64,000 nt of DNA, taken from Planctomycetota bacterium. GTDB taxonomy: Bacteria > Planctomycetota > Phycisphaerae > Phycisphaerales > UBA1924. The notes beneath the pieces were generated by a model that was not told where the DNA came from, ran no database searches, and saw only the letters and a program-made list of their open reading frames with translations. The stretch spans positions 1 to 64,000 of the forward strand of contig JAFLCN010000015.1 in the NCBI GenBank assembly GCA_017303555.1, read 5' to 3'. The position numbers were made by a program, and so were the translations under genes. This document shows, piece by piece, positions 35,498 through 44,391 of the stretch (positions are counted from its first letter, which is position 1; each line of letters starts with the position of its first letter).

Positions 35498-35827
35498 ATG
35501 GCCGGAGCCAATGTTCAAACGTTCACGGATGCGAATTTCGACAGTGAAGTCCTGAAGAGCCAGGTGCCCGTTCTGGTTGATTTCTGGGCCGAATGGTGCA
35601 TGCCCTGCCGCATGCTCACCCCGACGATCGAGGCCCTGGGCGATCAGTTTGCCGGAAAGGCCAAGATCGGCAAGATCGATACCGACGCCAACCGGCAGAT
35701 TGCCGTCAAGTACAGCATCACCGCCATTCCTACCATTATCCTGTTCAAGGGCGGCGAGGTCGCGAAGAAGTTCGTCGGCATGACCCGCAAGGAAGACCTG
35801 GCCGCGGCACTCGCAGGCCTGGCGTAA
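35498..35827 (+). CDS. trxA: Thioredoxin with WCMPC active site
   Basis: This gene encodes 109 aa with the full thioredoxin fold: VPVLVDFWAEWCMPCRMLTP with the two active-site Cys, and the cis-Pro motif AIPTIILFKGG near 75. The canonical WCGPC has Met in place of Gly, which may alter redox potential. AAGGAG lies before the ATG. It follows folP on the same strand. It reduces protein disulfides in the cytoplasm. Confidence 0.93.
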   Translation: MAGANVQTFTDANFDSEVLKSQVPVLVDFWAEWCMPCRMLTPTIEALGDQFAGKAKIGKIDTDANRQIAVKYSITAIPTIILFKGGEVAKKFVGMTRKEDLAAALAGLA

Positions 35828-35860
35828 GAAAGCCTTCAGCTCCGGGGCCCGCTCAGCACT

Positions 35861-36970
35861 ATGACAACATCCGGAACGCTCCACGGCACGTCCTCCACCT
35901 CACCCGCCCCGATCGAGGTCCACGCGCCGGTGGATCGCTTCGCCGGGCGCAAGGTCCGGTGCGGCGTCGTCGGCGTCGGCCGGATGGGTCAGCACCACGC
36001 CCGCGTTTATTCCAAGCTCGCCGGGTGCGAGCTTGTGGGCGTGGTCGATGCGAACCTCGCCCGCCGGGGTGAGATCGCCGACAAGTTCGATACCAGGGGC
36101 TTCGCCACGGTCGATGAACTCATCGCCGCGGGCGTCGATGCCGTCAGCATCGCCGTTCCGACGACGTTCCACCGCACCGTCGCCGAGCCGCTGCTGAAGG
36201 CGGGTGTTGCCTGCCTGATCGAAAAGCCGCTCGCGCAGGACGTCGAGAACGCGCGAGCCATCAAGGACATCGCGGAGCGCACCGGCAGCACGCTGATGGT
36301 CGGCCACATCGAGCGCTTCAACCCGATCATGCGCGCGATGCAGAACGCCACCAACCGCGGGCAGGACGTCGTCCCCCGCTTCATCGAGGTGCACCGCGTC
36401 AGCCCCATGACCTTCCGCTCGGTCGATGTCGGCGTCGTCATGGACATGATGATCCACGACCTCGACGTCGTTCTGATGCTCATGGGCGGCCAGGAACCCG
36501 ATGATGTGCAGGCCGCGGGCGTCGCCGTCATCACCGATCACGAAGATGTCTGCAACGCCCGCCTGACCTGGCGTCGCCCCGTCGGCACCTGCGTTGCCAA
36601 CATCACGGCCAGCCGCCTTGCGCTCAAGACCGAACGCGTCACCCGCATCACCGGCGAGAACGCCTACATCAAGATCGACTACGCCGCCAAGAGCGGGATC
36701 ATGATCCGGCGCATCGCCAACGAGCCCCAGATGCGCGAGATGCGCGAGCAACTCCGCTCGGGCGCGGACCTCACCAGTCTCAAGTGGCAGGAACTGGTCA
36801 ACATCGACCCGCTCACCGTGGACGATGCCGAACCGATCGTCGCCGAGATCGAGGAATTCATCGGCGCTATCCGCTCCGGCCGCCGCCCGGCCATCGACGC
36901 CGAGGCCGGCTTCGCCAACGTCCGCACCGCCCAGCGGATCGTGGACGCCATCAAGCGCACGATGCAGTAG
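35861..36970 (+). CDS. Gfo/Idh/MocA-family oxidoreductase
   Basis: This gene encodes 369 aa. The N-terminal 35 residues are Ser/Thr-rich. The Rossmann motif is CGVVGVGRMGQHHARVYSK near residue 34, with AGVDAVSIAVPTTFH near 87 and the EKP motif (CLIEKPLAQDVENA) near 117. GHIERFNPIMRAM and DMMIHDLDVVLMLMG complete the family pattern; the His in MIHDLD is the usual catalytic position. The substrate, a sugar or inositol, is not known. Confidence 0.9.
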   Translation: MTTSGTLHGTSSTSPAPIEVHAPVDRFAGRKVRCGVVGVGRMGQHHARVYSKLAGCELVGVVDANLARRGEIADKFDTRGFATVDELIAAGVDAVSIAVPTTFHRTVAEPLLKAGVACLIEKPLAQDVENARAIKDIAERTGSTLMVGHIERFNPIMRAMQNATNRGQDVVPRFIEVHRVSPMTFRSVDVGVVMDMMIHDLDVVLMLMGGQEPDDVQAAGVAVITDHEDVCNARLTWRRPVGTCVANITASRLALKTERVTRITGENAYIKIDYAAKSGIMIRRIANEPQMREMREQLRSGADLTSLKWQELVNIDPLTVDDAEPIVAEIEEFIGAIRSGRRPAIDAEAGFANVRTAQRIVDAIKRTMQ

Positions 36971-37262
36971 TGCGAAGAGTCCTGAGTCCGAAAGTCCGGG
37001 GCCTGTGTCGCTCTTGCGAACCGGCCGCTCGTTGCGCACCCACATTCGGACGCAAGCATTCAGGGGTGCCGACTTAGGACACAGGATCAAAGGACCCCGG
37101 GACAAGTCTTCCTTCGATTCGCGTCATTGATGCAGGAACCCTACACTCTTGGCCCTGCGCACAGCGCGCAGACTCCCGCGCGCCCTCGAGCCCGCGCGCG
37201 GGGCGAATCCGCCCAATCGGCGTTTTCGCGAACCCCGGGTTCTCGTGTTTGCGTCACTCCAC

Positions 37263-38723
37263 ATGTCAACCAACCCCAACTCCGATCTCACTTCTTCCCC
37301 CATCTCCGGCGATGCGCTCACCGACGAGTTGAACGCCGAGATTGATGCCGCGATGGCCCAGCTCGACCGCGAAGCCGACGCCGTCGCCGATCAGGCCGCG
37401 AAGAAGGCGGAGAAGGAGCGTCTCTCCGGCGGCCGCCCGGCCCACATCCGTGGCCCGCGCCTCGTCCAGGCCGGACGCGAACACCGCACCGGCCAGGTCG
37501 TCTCCGTCGGCCCCACCGATATCTTCCTCGAGTTCGGCCCGAAGGAACTCGGCATCGTCCCCCGCGCCCAGTTCTCGGATGCCGATGTCCCCAAGGTCGC
37601 CGACAGCATCGAAGTCGTCGTCGATAAGTACGAAGCCGCCGAGAGCCTCTTCGTCTGCTCGCGCCCGGGCGCTGTGCAGAAGGCCGAATGGGAATTCCTC
37701 GAGTCCGGCCAGGTCGTCGAAGGCCGCGTGACCGGCGTCGCCACCGGCAAGGACGGCAAGCAGGTCGGCCTCGAGCTCGAAGTCGCCGGCCATCGCGCCT
37801 TCATGCCCGCCAGCCAGGTCGCTCTCGACCGCGTCGCCGATTTCTCCGTCTTCGTCGGCGAGAAGATGAGCTGCTCGATCGTCCGCGTCGAGCGCGTCGG
37901 CAAGGGCAACATCGTCCTCTCCCGGCGCGACGTGCTCAACACCGAGCGCAAACGCCTCGCCGAAGAAACCAAGAAGAATCTCACCGAGGGCCAATCGGTC
38001 GAGGGCATCGTCCGCAAGATCATGCCCTTCGGCGCGTTCGTCGATATCGGCGGCGTGGACGGCCTCATCCACATCTCCGACCTTTCCTACGACAAGATCG
38101 GCTTCGGTGAAAAGGCCGTCGAGAAGCACGTCAAGGAAGGCCAGCGCGTCACCGTCAAGATCCTCAAGGTCGAGCTCGAAGCCAACCGCATCAGCCTCGG
38201 CCTCAAGCAGGTCCAGGGCGATCCCTTCGCGACCGCCGTCAACACGATCACCGAAGGCGCCGAAGTCACCGGCAAGGTCACCAAGCTCCTCGAGTTCGGC
38301 GCGTTCGTCGAAGTCGCCCCCGGCGTCGATGGCCTCGTCCACATCTCGGAGATCGACCACAAGCGCATCGGCAAGGTCGAAGACGCCCTCAAGGTGGACG
38401 AGATCGTCCGCTGCAAGGTCCTCAAGATCGATCCCGGCAACCGCCGCGTCAGCCTTTCCATCAAGGCCTTGAAGCCGCTCCCCGAGATCAAGATTCAGGA
38501 AGGCGGAGCTGCGGAAGACGGCCAGGGTCGTCCCGGCGGCCCCGGCCGAGGCCGAGGCAACGCCGGCCCGCGAGGTGGTTCGGGCTTCGGAGGCGGGTTC
38601 GGCGGCGGCGGCAAGGCCCCACGCGACAACCGCACGGCCGAGGAAATCCTCAAGGAAACCCCGGCGCTCCGCCGCATGCGCGAGCAGGCCAAGAAGATGA
38701 AGTTCAAGGGCGGCCTCAGCTAA
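37263..38723 (+). CDS. rpsA: S1-domain protein (ribosomal protein S1-like) with Gly/Arg-rich tail
   Basis: This gene encodes 486 aa. Four S1 domains lie at about residues 70-135, 145-210, 235-305 and 325-390. The third has FGAFVDIGGVDGLIHISDLS and the fourth FGAFVEVAPGVDGLVHISEI. The first two are diverged. The C-terminus has a Gly/Arg-rich stretch (GRPGGPGRGRGNAGPRGGSG, then GGGFGGGGK), unusual for bacterial S1 and reminiscent of RNA-binding RGG boxes. The start at 37263 begins the protein-like N-terminus. The family brings mRNA to the small ribosomal subunit. Confidence 0.88.
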   Translation: MSTNPNSDLTSSPISGDALTDELNAEIDAAMAQLDREADAVADQAAKKAEKERLSGGRPAHIRGPRLVQAGREHRTGQVVSVGPTDIFLEFGPKELGIVPRAQFSDADVPKVADSIEVVVDKYEAAESLFVCSRPGAVQKAEWEFLESGQVVEGRVTGVATGKDGKQVGLELEVAGHRAFMPASQVALDRVADFSVFVGEKMSCSIVRVERVGKGNIVLSRRDVLNTERKRLAEETKKNLTEGQSVEGIVRKIMPFGAFVDIGGVDGLIHISDLSYDKIGFGEKAVEKHVKEGQRVTVKILKVELEANRISLGLKQVQGDPFATAVNTITEGAEVTGKVTKLLEFGAFVEVAPGVDGLVHISEIDHKRIGKVEDALKVDEIVRCKVLKIDPGNRRVSLSIKALKPLPEIKIQEGGAAEDGQGRPGGPGRGRGNAGPRGGSGFGGGFGGGGKAPRDNRTAEEILKETPALRRMREQAKKMKFKGGLS

Positions 38724-38757
38724 ACGGCCCCGAATCCTCCACCCCAATCCCGCTCCC

Positions 38758-38784
38758 CAAAGGCCGCATGCCGCGGCCTTTTTC
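38758..38784 (+). terminator. Intrinsic terminator after the S1-domain gene
   Basis: A stem of AAGGCCGC with GCGGCCTT around a five-base loop (ATGCC) is followed by a T-rich run. Confidence 0.8.
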
Positions 38785-38885
38785 TTTCTCGCATTGCCTT
38801 TCCGCAGCCGCACCCCTGAACCCCCCACGCCTTCTTCCCGCTTTCCTCCCGAACGAACCACTTGGCTTCCCCGTAGTCTGTTCGC

Positions 38886-40322
38886 GTGGATGCCTCCCGC
38901 ACATTTTCGGCATCGGCATTCGTTCCCGCCTCGCTCTCCTCGCTCACGCGACGCGACGTGCTCTGGCTCGTGCCCTGCACGATCTCGCTCTGGTTCGTCG
39001 GCGTCATCCTCGCGCTCGATGATGCGGGCTCGTTCTTCCGCGGCAACGAGCCCGCCGCTCCGATCCTCGGCGCGTGCGGCATCGTCCTGGGCGTCTTCGG
39101 CATCTGGCGCTGGCGCCAATGGCTCATCCGCGATCTGCTTCTCCGCCCCGCGCACGACACGGCCGACGATGTCCTCTGGCTCTGCGGCGCAACCGGCGCG
39201 ATCATCTTCTACTTGCTTCTGACGCCCCCCACGCGCCTCCTGCCGCCCAATGCGGCGCTCTGCATCTTCTCGGGCCTCGCGGGCGCAAAGCTGCTCTATT
39301 CCGGCATGACGCGGCGCATCGGCAACACGCTGCACTGCTCCCGCTGCAATTACCACATCGAAGACACCAGCCTCCCCCGCCGTTGCCCGGAATGCTCCGG
39401 CATCTGGGCCCACCGGCTGGTCCGGGGCAAGATCGTCCCGAGCAACGTGCTCATCTCCGCCGGCGTCATCCTGCTGTTCATCCTGACGCTCGCGCCAATC
39501 CCGCGGTTTCAACTCGGCCGCGCGTTCATCCGCCGCCAGATGTCCACGGCGTGGATCGCCTCGCAGGCCGCGTCGTCGCTTCAAGCCGGAAAGGTCAGCG
39601 ACGCGGAGCTTTGGCAAGAGCTCGGCAAACGAAAGCTCACCGAGCAGCAGGCTCTCCCACTTTCGACGCTCATCCTCCAACAAACAGCGAACAACACACT
39701 GAGCGATAACGGCGCGTACCGATGGCTGGAAGAACTCGTCTTCAGTGGCGGCGCACCCCGTTCCGCCGCGGACGCCTTCATGGACCTGGCTCTCACATTC
39801 CAGCTCTCCATGCCCACGACGTCCCTGCCGGGACGCCAAGTTCCGATCTCGATACAGGCCGTCGAGCTCCGTCGCATCCAGGGAAATCGGGTCGCCATCT
39901 ACCTCGAGCAGCTCACCGACGATGCCGATCCCGCGCCCCTGCGCACCGGCTCCCACTGGGAAACACTCCGCGCCGCGATGCAGCCCGTGCTCGCTCCCAC
40001 CTCACCAGCGCCGCCGCCCGAAACCCCGGCCTTTGCCGACAACCTGGGCAACGTCGCTGCGCCCTTCTTTCCGTATGTCGGCACGCAAACCGTCCGCGCC
40101 CGCTTCTGGGCGGCAATCGTCCCGCCCGACACGCCGCCATCGCAGACTCCCGAAGTGCTTGCGCCGCTCTACTTCGATCCAAACGTCAAACCGCCCGTCA
40201 TCTGGCTGAAGCAATACGAGCTGCGCGCCGAAATCCTGATCCGCGAAAGCCGCGCCGCACCCAAGCCCATCCGCCCGCTTCCAAAGCCAGCGAAGCCCGG
40301 CGCAAACCCGGTATCCCGCTGA
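38886..40322 (+). CDS. Membrane protein with zinc ribbon
   Basis: This gene encodes 478 aa from a GTG. Four or five membrane helices occupy residues 25-215. Between them a zinc ribbon is inserted (LHCSRCNYHIEDTSL then RRCPECSG, near 153-175). The remainder is a soluble domain with no recognised motif. The same ribbon type, with CxxCxY/F and CPEC, occurs in the proteins at 25463 and 45563. Function is unknown. Confidence 0.82.
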   Translation: MDASRTFSASAFVPASLSSLTRRDVLWLVPCTISLWFVGVILALDDAGSFFRGNEPAAPILGACGIVLGVFGIWRWRQWLIRDLLLRPAHDTADDVLWLCGATGAIIFYLLLTPPTRLLPPNAALCIFSGLAGAKLLYSGMTRRIGNTLHCSRCNYHIEDTSLPRRCPECSGIWAHRLVRGKIVPSNVLISAGVILLFILTLAPIPRFQLGRAFIRRQMSTAWIASQAASSLQAGKVSDAELWQELGKRKLTEQQALPLSTLILQQTANNTLSDNGAYRWLEELVFSGGAPRSAADAFMDLALTFQLSMPTTSLPGRQVPISIQAVELRRIQGNRVAIYLEQLTDDADPAPLRTGSHWETLRAAMQPVLAPTSPAPPPETPAFADNLGNVAAPFFPYVGTQTVRARFWAAIVPPDTPPSQTPEVLAPLYFDPNVKPPVIWLKQYELRAEILIRESRAAPKPIRPLPKPAKPGANPVSR

Positions 40323-40344
40323 CAATTGCACCTACCCTCGCCCG

Positions 40345-40785
40345 ATGCAACCAACGCTCCAGATCAAAAAACTCACCGAGCGCGCCGCGATTCCGGCCTA
40401 TCAGTCCGAGGGCGCCGCGGGCCTTGATCTCTGCGCCTGCCTCGACAGCAACATCACGCTCGCCCCCGGCGCGATCTCGCTCATCCCCACCGGCCTCGCA
40501 GTTGCAATTCCCTCAGGCTTCGAAGGCCAGGTCCGCGCCCGCTCCGGCCTCGCCACCAAGCACGGCATCGGCCTGCCCAATGCTCCCGGTACCATCGACT
40601 GCGACTACCGAGGCGAACTCCGCGTCGCGCTCATCAACCTCTCCCGCGAACCCTTCGAAATCACCCACGGCATGCGCATCGCCCAGCTCGTGATCTCACC
40701 AGTCGCACACGCCACCATCACCGAAGTCGCTGAACTCTCCAACACCGTCCGCGGCACAGGTGGCTTCGGCTCAACCGGACGCTGA
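40345..40785 (+). CDS. dut: dUTP diphosphatase
   Basis: This gene encodes 146 aa, typical for the trimeric enzyme. All motifs are present: AAGLDLCACLD near 24, RARSGLATKHGI near 64, PGTIDCDYRGELRVALIN near 79 with the catalytic Asp, RIAQLVISPV near 110, and the C-terminal arm RGTGGFGSTGR. It hydrolyses dUTP to dUMP and keeps uracil out of DNA. It begins 22 bp after the gene at 38886. Confidence 0.97.
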   Translation: MQPTLQIKKLTERAAIPAYQSEGAAGLDLCACLDSNITLAPGAISLIPTGLAVAIPSGFEGQVRARSGLATKHGIGLPNAPGTIDCDYRGELRVALINLSREPFEITHGMRIAQLVISPVAHATITEVAELSNTVRGTGGFGSTGR

Positions 40786-40805
40786 GCGACCATCAATCGC
40801 ATTTG

Positions 40806-40850
40806 CAGGAGCCCCCTCCCCGATGGGAGCGAGGGTTGGGGGTGGGAGTC
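40806..40850. repeat. GC-rich hairpin repeat (relative of 3345-3392)
   Basis: This block reads AGCCCCCTCCCCGATGGGAG then GCGAGGGTTGGGGGTGGG, in the opposite orientation to the block at 3345. It contains short complementary G and C runs. Confidence 0.5.
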
Positions 40851-40913
40851 CATTTCGCAGTCTGCAGCCGTTGTTCCACCAAGCCTTGCCCGCAGCGTGC
40901 TTCCGCGGCACGT

Positions 40914-41279
40914 TCACCGGTTGTGTACATCCACGCCCGTCTTCTCACTCGGCGGACTGAACAAGTCAAGAATGATCGTGTCCTCGAGCGCCTCCGCCGA
41001 ATGCGGCAGCCCCGAAGGAAGCCACAAAACCTCCCCACCCGACACGATCATCTGCTCGTGCTCGCTGGTCCCCTCGCGCCCGAGCCCAAACCGCATCTTC
41101 CCCGACAACACCACCGCAAACTGCTCGTTCTCGTGTTGATGCGATGGCACGATAAACCCCTTCGCCAGATGCACCCGCGAGATCATCATCCGCTCTCCAA
41201 TCACCCGCCGCCGCTCGATCTTGTCCATCGGCCGATCAACCGTGACCTCGTTCCAACTATGCTTCTTCGCGCGCGTCAT
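40914..41279 (-). CDS. Cupin-domain protein
   Basis: This gene encodes 121 aa. The ATG at 41279 has GGAGG just upstream; a longer in-frame start lacks this. The cupin motif 1 reads PSHQHENEQFAVVLSGKMRF and motif 2 is VLWLPSGLPHSAEAL. The His and Glu residues form a metal site. It is a small single-cupin protein of unknown substrate, on the opposite strand to its neighbours. Confidence 0.87.
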   Translation of the reverse strand: MTRAKKHSWNEVTVDRPMDKIERRRVIGERMMISRVHLAKGFIVPSHQHENEQFAVVLSGKMRFGLGREGTSEHEQMIVSGGEVLWLPSGLPHSAEALEDTIILDLFSPPSEKTGVDVHNR

Positions 41280-41329
41280 GGTTCCTCCCCAAGCTGCCCT
41301 CAGGCTATCAGAGCTTCGCCTTTCCATTC

Positions 41330-41432
41330 CGCACTACGTATTCCGCATTCCGAATTCCGCCTTCATCTCGCTCCGCCTTTCTCCGTGCTGTCTGCGTTCT
41401 CCGTGGTAAATCGCCTTTCTCCTATAGTTTTC
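41330..41432. repeat. Low-complexity TTCCGCA-type repeat with CACAGAG-family relic
   Basis: The stretch has several copies of ATTCCGCA and ATTCCGAATTCCGCC and then TTTCTCCGTG...GCGTTCTCCGTGGTAAAT, a degenerate form of the repeat at 43370 and 51628. It ends two bases before the trpG start. Confidence 0.5.
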
Positions 41433-41433
41433 C

Positions 41434-42126
41434 GTGATCCTCCTCATCGACAACTACGACTCCTTCACCTGGAACCTCGTCCAGCGCCTTGGCGAGATCG
41501 ACCCCACTCTCGAGCCCGATCGCGATCTCCTCGTCATCCGCAACGACAAGATCACGCCTGATGCCATCGCCGCGCTTGACTCCGGCAATGGCCCTTCACA
41601 CATCATCATCTCGCCCGGCCCTTGCACGCCAAAAGAAGCCGGCGTCAGCGGCGCGGTCATCGCTTCCTACGCCGGCAAGATTCCGATTCTCGGCGTCTGT
41701 CTCGGTCATCAATGCATGGCCGACGGCAGCGGCATGACCGTCGCCCGCCACGTCATCCAGATGCACGGCAAGACCAGCGACATCCATCACGACGGCCAGG
41801 GCATCTACGCCGGGATGAGCAACCCCTTCGTGGCCACGCGCTACCACTCGCTCGTCGTCCTCCCCGATACCGTCCCACCGCCCCCCAAGCCCGGCGAAGA
41901 CGGCTGGGTCGTCAGCGCGTGGACGTTCGAAGACGACGGCAAAGGCGGCACACGCAAAGTCATCATGGGCCTCCGCCGCATCTTCGCCGACCCCAGCAAG
42001 CAACATGTCGAAGGCGTGCAGTACCACCCCGAGAGCTTCCTCACCCTCGAAGGCCCCAAGCTCCTCGCCAACTTCCTCGCCATGGGCCCCCGCGGCCGCA
42101 AAGTCAGCGCCCCCGCGCTGGCGTAA
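41434..42126 (+). CDS. trpG: Anthranilate/aminodeoxychorismate synthase glutaminase subunit
   Basis: This gene encodes 230 aa from a GTG. MILLIDNYDSFTWNLVQRLG begins the class I glutamine amidotransferase fold. The catalytic Cys is in LGVCLGHQCMADGSG near residue 88, and the His/Glu pair in VEGVQYHPESFLT near 197. The nearby Ser/Thr/His region (YHSLVVLPD) is typical. It could serve tryptophan or folate synthesis; no partner large subunit lies in the window. An insertion of about 30 residues (near 148-180) makes it longer than the usual 190-200 aa. Confidence 0.92.
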   Translation: MILLIDNYDSFTWNLVQRLGEIDPTLEPDRDLLVIRNDKITPDAIAALDSGNGPSHIIISPGPCTPKEAGVSGAVIASYAGKIPILGVCLGHQCMADGSGMTVARHVIQMHGKTSDIHHDGQGIYAGMSNPFVATRYHSLVVLPDTVPPPPKPGEDGWVVSAWTFEDDGKGGTRKVIMGLRRIFADPSKQHVEGVQYHPESFLTLEGPKLLANFLAMGPRGRKVSAPALA

Positions 42127-42142
42127 GCAAGTACACGCCTTC

Positions 42143-42228
42143 CATTCCGCAATCCGAAATCCGCAATCCGAAATCGCACCCGCTCCGCGCTCCGAGTTCC
42201 GCGCTCCGCGTTCCTTCTACAATCCCCC
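42143..42228. repeat. Low-complexity TCCGCAATCCGAAA repeat upstream of kdsA
   Basis: Direct repeats of ATCCGAAATCCGCA and then CTCCGCGCTCCG occupy the gap, ending at the kdsA start. Similar repeats lie upstream of trpG. Confidence 0.55.
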
Positions 42229-43077
42229 ATGCCTCGTCTCTGCACCGTCGGTCCCGTCTCCATCGGCCCCGGCCAACCCCTCGCCATCATCGCCGGCCCC
42301 TGCGTCATCGAATCCCGCGAGATGGGCCTTGAGATCGGCCGCACCGTCCGCGATGCCTGCCGCGCTCACGGCCTCTCCTACATCTTCAAAGCTTCCTTCG
42401 ACAAGGCCAACCGCTCCAGCGTCTCCTCGCCCCGCGGCCCAGGTCTCGAAAAAGGCCTCGACTGGATCGCCTCCATCGCCAAAGAACTCGGCGTCCCCTC
42501 CACCACCGACATCCACGCCCCCGAGCAGGCCGAGCCCGCCGCCCCGCAGATCGACCTGCTTCAGATCCCGGCTTTCCTCTGCCGCCAAACCGACCTGCTC
42601 TTCGCCGCCGGAAAAGCCGCTTCGCAGCACAACCGCGCCGTCAACGTCAAGAAGGGCCAGTTCCTTTCCCCCGGCGAGATGACCGGCCCACACCGCAAGC
42701 TCGCCGAATCCGGCTGCCTCAACACCATGTCCACCGAGCGCGGCACGTTCTTCGGCTACGGCCGCCTCGTCAACGACTTCCTCGGCCTCGGCGATCTGAT
42801 GGACCTCAAAGGCAAGGGCGTCGATGCCCCGCCCCCCGTCTGCTTCGACTGCACCCACAGCACGCAGCTCCCCGGCGCAGGCGAGCAAACCGGCGGCAGG
42901 CCCGACCGCGCCCCGCTCCTCGCCCGTGCAGCCGTCGCTGCCGGCGTCCACGCCCTCTTCATCGAGTGCCATCCCAATCCCGCCAAGGCCCTGTCCGATG
43001 CCAGCACCATGCTCCCGCTCGACGGCATCCCAGCCCTTCTCGCGAGCCTCGCCGCAATCCGCCGCGCACTGGCTTGA
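42229..43077 (+). CDS. kdsA: 3-deoxy-8-phosphooctulonate synthase (KDO-8-P synthase)
   Basis: This gene encodes 282 aa. The DAHP/KDO8P synthase fold is shown by LAIIAGPCVIESREMGLEI near residue 18, FKASFDKANRSSVSSPRGPG near 53, the active-site stretch VPSTTDIHAPEQAE near 91, and IPAFLCRQTDLLFAAG near 114. A Cys near residue 22 suggests the metal-dependent type. It condenses PEP with arabinose-5-phosphate for lipopolysaccharide, so this organism probably makes LPS. It stands apart from other kds genes here. Confidence 0.94.
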   Translation: MPRLCTVGPVSIGPGQPLAIIAGPCVIESREMGLEIGRTVRDACRAHGLSYIFKASFDKANRSSVSSPRGPGLEKGLDWIASIAKELGVPSTTDIHAPEQAEPAAPQIDLLQIPAFLCRQTDLLFAAGKAASQHNRAVNVKKGQFLSPGEMTGPHRKLAESGCLNTMSTERGTFFGYGRLVNDFLGLGDLMDLKGKGVDAPPPVCFDCTHSTQLPGAGEQTGGRPDRAPLLARAAVAAGVHALFIECHPNPAKALSDASTMLPLDGIPALLASLAAIRRALA

Positions 43078-43462
43078 CCCGGTTTTTCAGTTGCTTTCGT
43101 ACCTCATTTCGCCCGGAGACGAAACGGGGAGATGCACTTGCACGCGCGTACCGGATGGTGCGCCCTGACGATCTGCCTTCCCGCCCCAAAGGGCTGAAAG
43201 ACTTGAGCCGAGGGTGGAGCGAGTCTTCGAACGACACTTGCGGTCCAGGTATTGGTCTCAAGCACGCTGAAAGCGTGCAACATCACCCTGCCGCTCCGTC
43301 GGACCCAAGCAACCGCCTCCAAATCTCGACTGCATCCATGACCGCTTCAATTCAATTCCAATCTCCCGCCTTTCTCTGTGCCTCTGTGTCTCTGTGGTAA
43401 ATTCCCCCGTCTTCCCGCATTCTCCGCCCGCGAACGCTCGACTAGACTCGCAAGCGAATCAC
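43078..43462. repeat. Intergenic repeat region, no gene
   Basis: This 385-bp gap contains a GC-rich block CCGCCCCAAAGGGCTG near 43180, a short inverted stretch AAGCACGCTGAAAGCGTGC near 43260, and at 43370-43405 a run TTTCTCTGTGCCTCTGTG then TCTCTGTGGTAAATT. The last belongs to the dispersed CACAGAG repeat family. No protein-like frame is seen. Confidence 0.6.
43370..43405. repeat. CACAGAG-type dispersed repeat
   Basis: Read on the other strand this is AATTTACCACAGAGACACAG followed by AGGCACAGAGAAAG. A second copy in the opposite orientation lies at 51628-51662, and a degenerate copy near 41390. Confidence 0.65.
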
Positions 43463-44224
43463 ATGCCCGAATCCAGTTCCAACTCACCGCAGTTCTCAGG
43501 CAGCACCTTCGGGCCGCGCCCCCTCGACGATCACAAGTTCACGTACGAGCGCCGCATCCTCGCGCTCAAGCGCCGCCTCGTCCGCGAAGCCAGCATCGCC
43601 ATGGGCATGCTCGACGCCGCCGTCGATGCGCTCTTCAAGCTCGATATCGATGCCGCCAAAGCCGTCCGCAAGCAGGACGACCGCGTCGATGCCGAAGAAG
43701 TCGCGATCGAGCAGGAGTGCTACGAGATCCTCGCGCTCCACCACCTCTTCGCCCGCGACTTCCGCGCCATCACCTTCGTGCTCAAGGTCAATTCCGACAT
43801 CGAGCGCGTCGCCGATCACGCCAGCTCCATCGCCAAGGTCGCGGTCAAGATCGCCCAGCAATCGCAGGGTGCGCCCCGCTGGCCCACCGCGCTCAACGAG
43901 CTCGCTCAGCGCGTGCCGATGATGTGCCACCAGTTGCTGCGGGCCGTGCTCGATGAAGATGTCGAGGGTGCTCGCTCCCTCGTCCGCTCCGACGAAGTCA
44001 TCGACAAGCTCGAACGCCGGCTCTTCGAAGAAGTGCAGGACTTCATCCGCGCCGAGGGCCGCACCGACAGCGCGATGACCATCGGCATGTACATGTACCG
44101 CATCGGCCGCGAGCTCGAGCGCGTCGGCGATCTCATGACCAACGTCGCCGAAGACATCGTCTATCTCACCACCGGCAACATCGTCCGCCACGCCGAACAG
44201 CGCGGCGTCGGCACCGGAAACTGA
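43463..44224 (+). CDS. phoU: Phosphate signalling protein PhoU
   Basis: This gene encodes 253 aa. It is all-helical, with two copies of the PhoU repeat: residues 40-130 with DDRVDAEEVAIEQECYEILA and DIERVADHASSIA, and residues 135-225 with GRELERVGDLMTNVAEDIVY. Metal-binding E/D pairs (ERVADH and ERVGD) are present. It normally damps the PhoR/PhoB phosphate response with PstSCAB, none of which is in the window. The N-terminal 25 residues are Ser-rich. Confidence 0.92.
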   Translation: MPESSSNSPQFSGSTFGPRPLDDHKFTYERRILALKRRLVREASIAMGMLDAAVDALFKLDIDAAKAVRKQDDRVDAEEVAIEQECYEILALHHLFARDFRAITFVLKVNSDIERVADHASSIAKVAVKIAQQSQGAPRWPTALNELAQRVPMMCHQLLRAVLDEDVEGARSLVRSDEVIDKLERRLFEEVQDFIRAEGRTDSAMTIGMYMYRIGRELERVGDLMTNVAEDIVYLTTGNIVRHAEQRGVGTGN

Positions 44225-44391
44225 TACACGGCCTCCAAACCTGTTGGCCGGAACCGCCGCCTTTTCCGGGCGGCTTTGCCATGAGCGAAACCTTATTGCC
44301 CGGTCACCACCGCGTCACGTGCGCGATGGAATGTACTTCTGTTGACGCACGCTGAGGGCACCGTGAAAGACACAGGACGAAAGGACCGGGG

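Noticed and set aside
37266..39956. A 896-codon open frame on the minus strand opposite the S1 and zinc-ribbon genes
   Set aside because: It is antisense to two well-supported genes, and its composition (Asp/Gly/Leu-rich repeats such as GDLAGD) is what high-GC coding strands give in the complementary frame.
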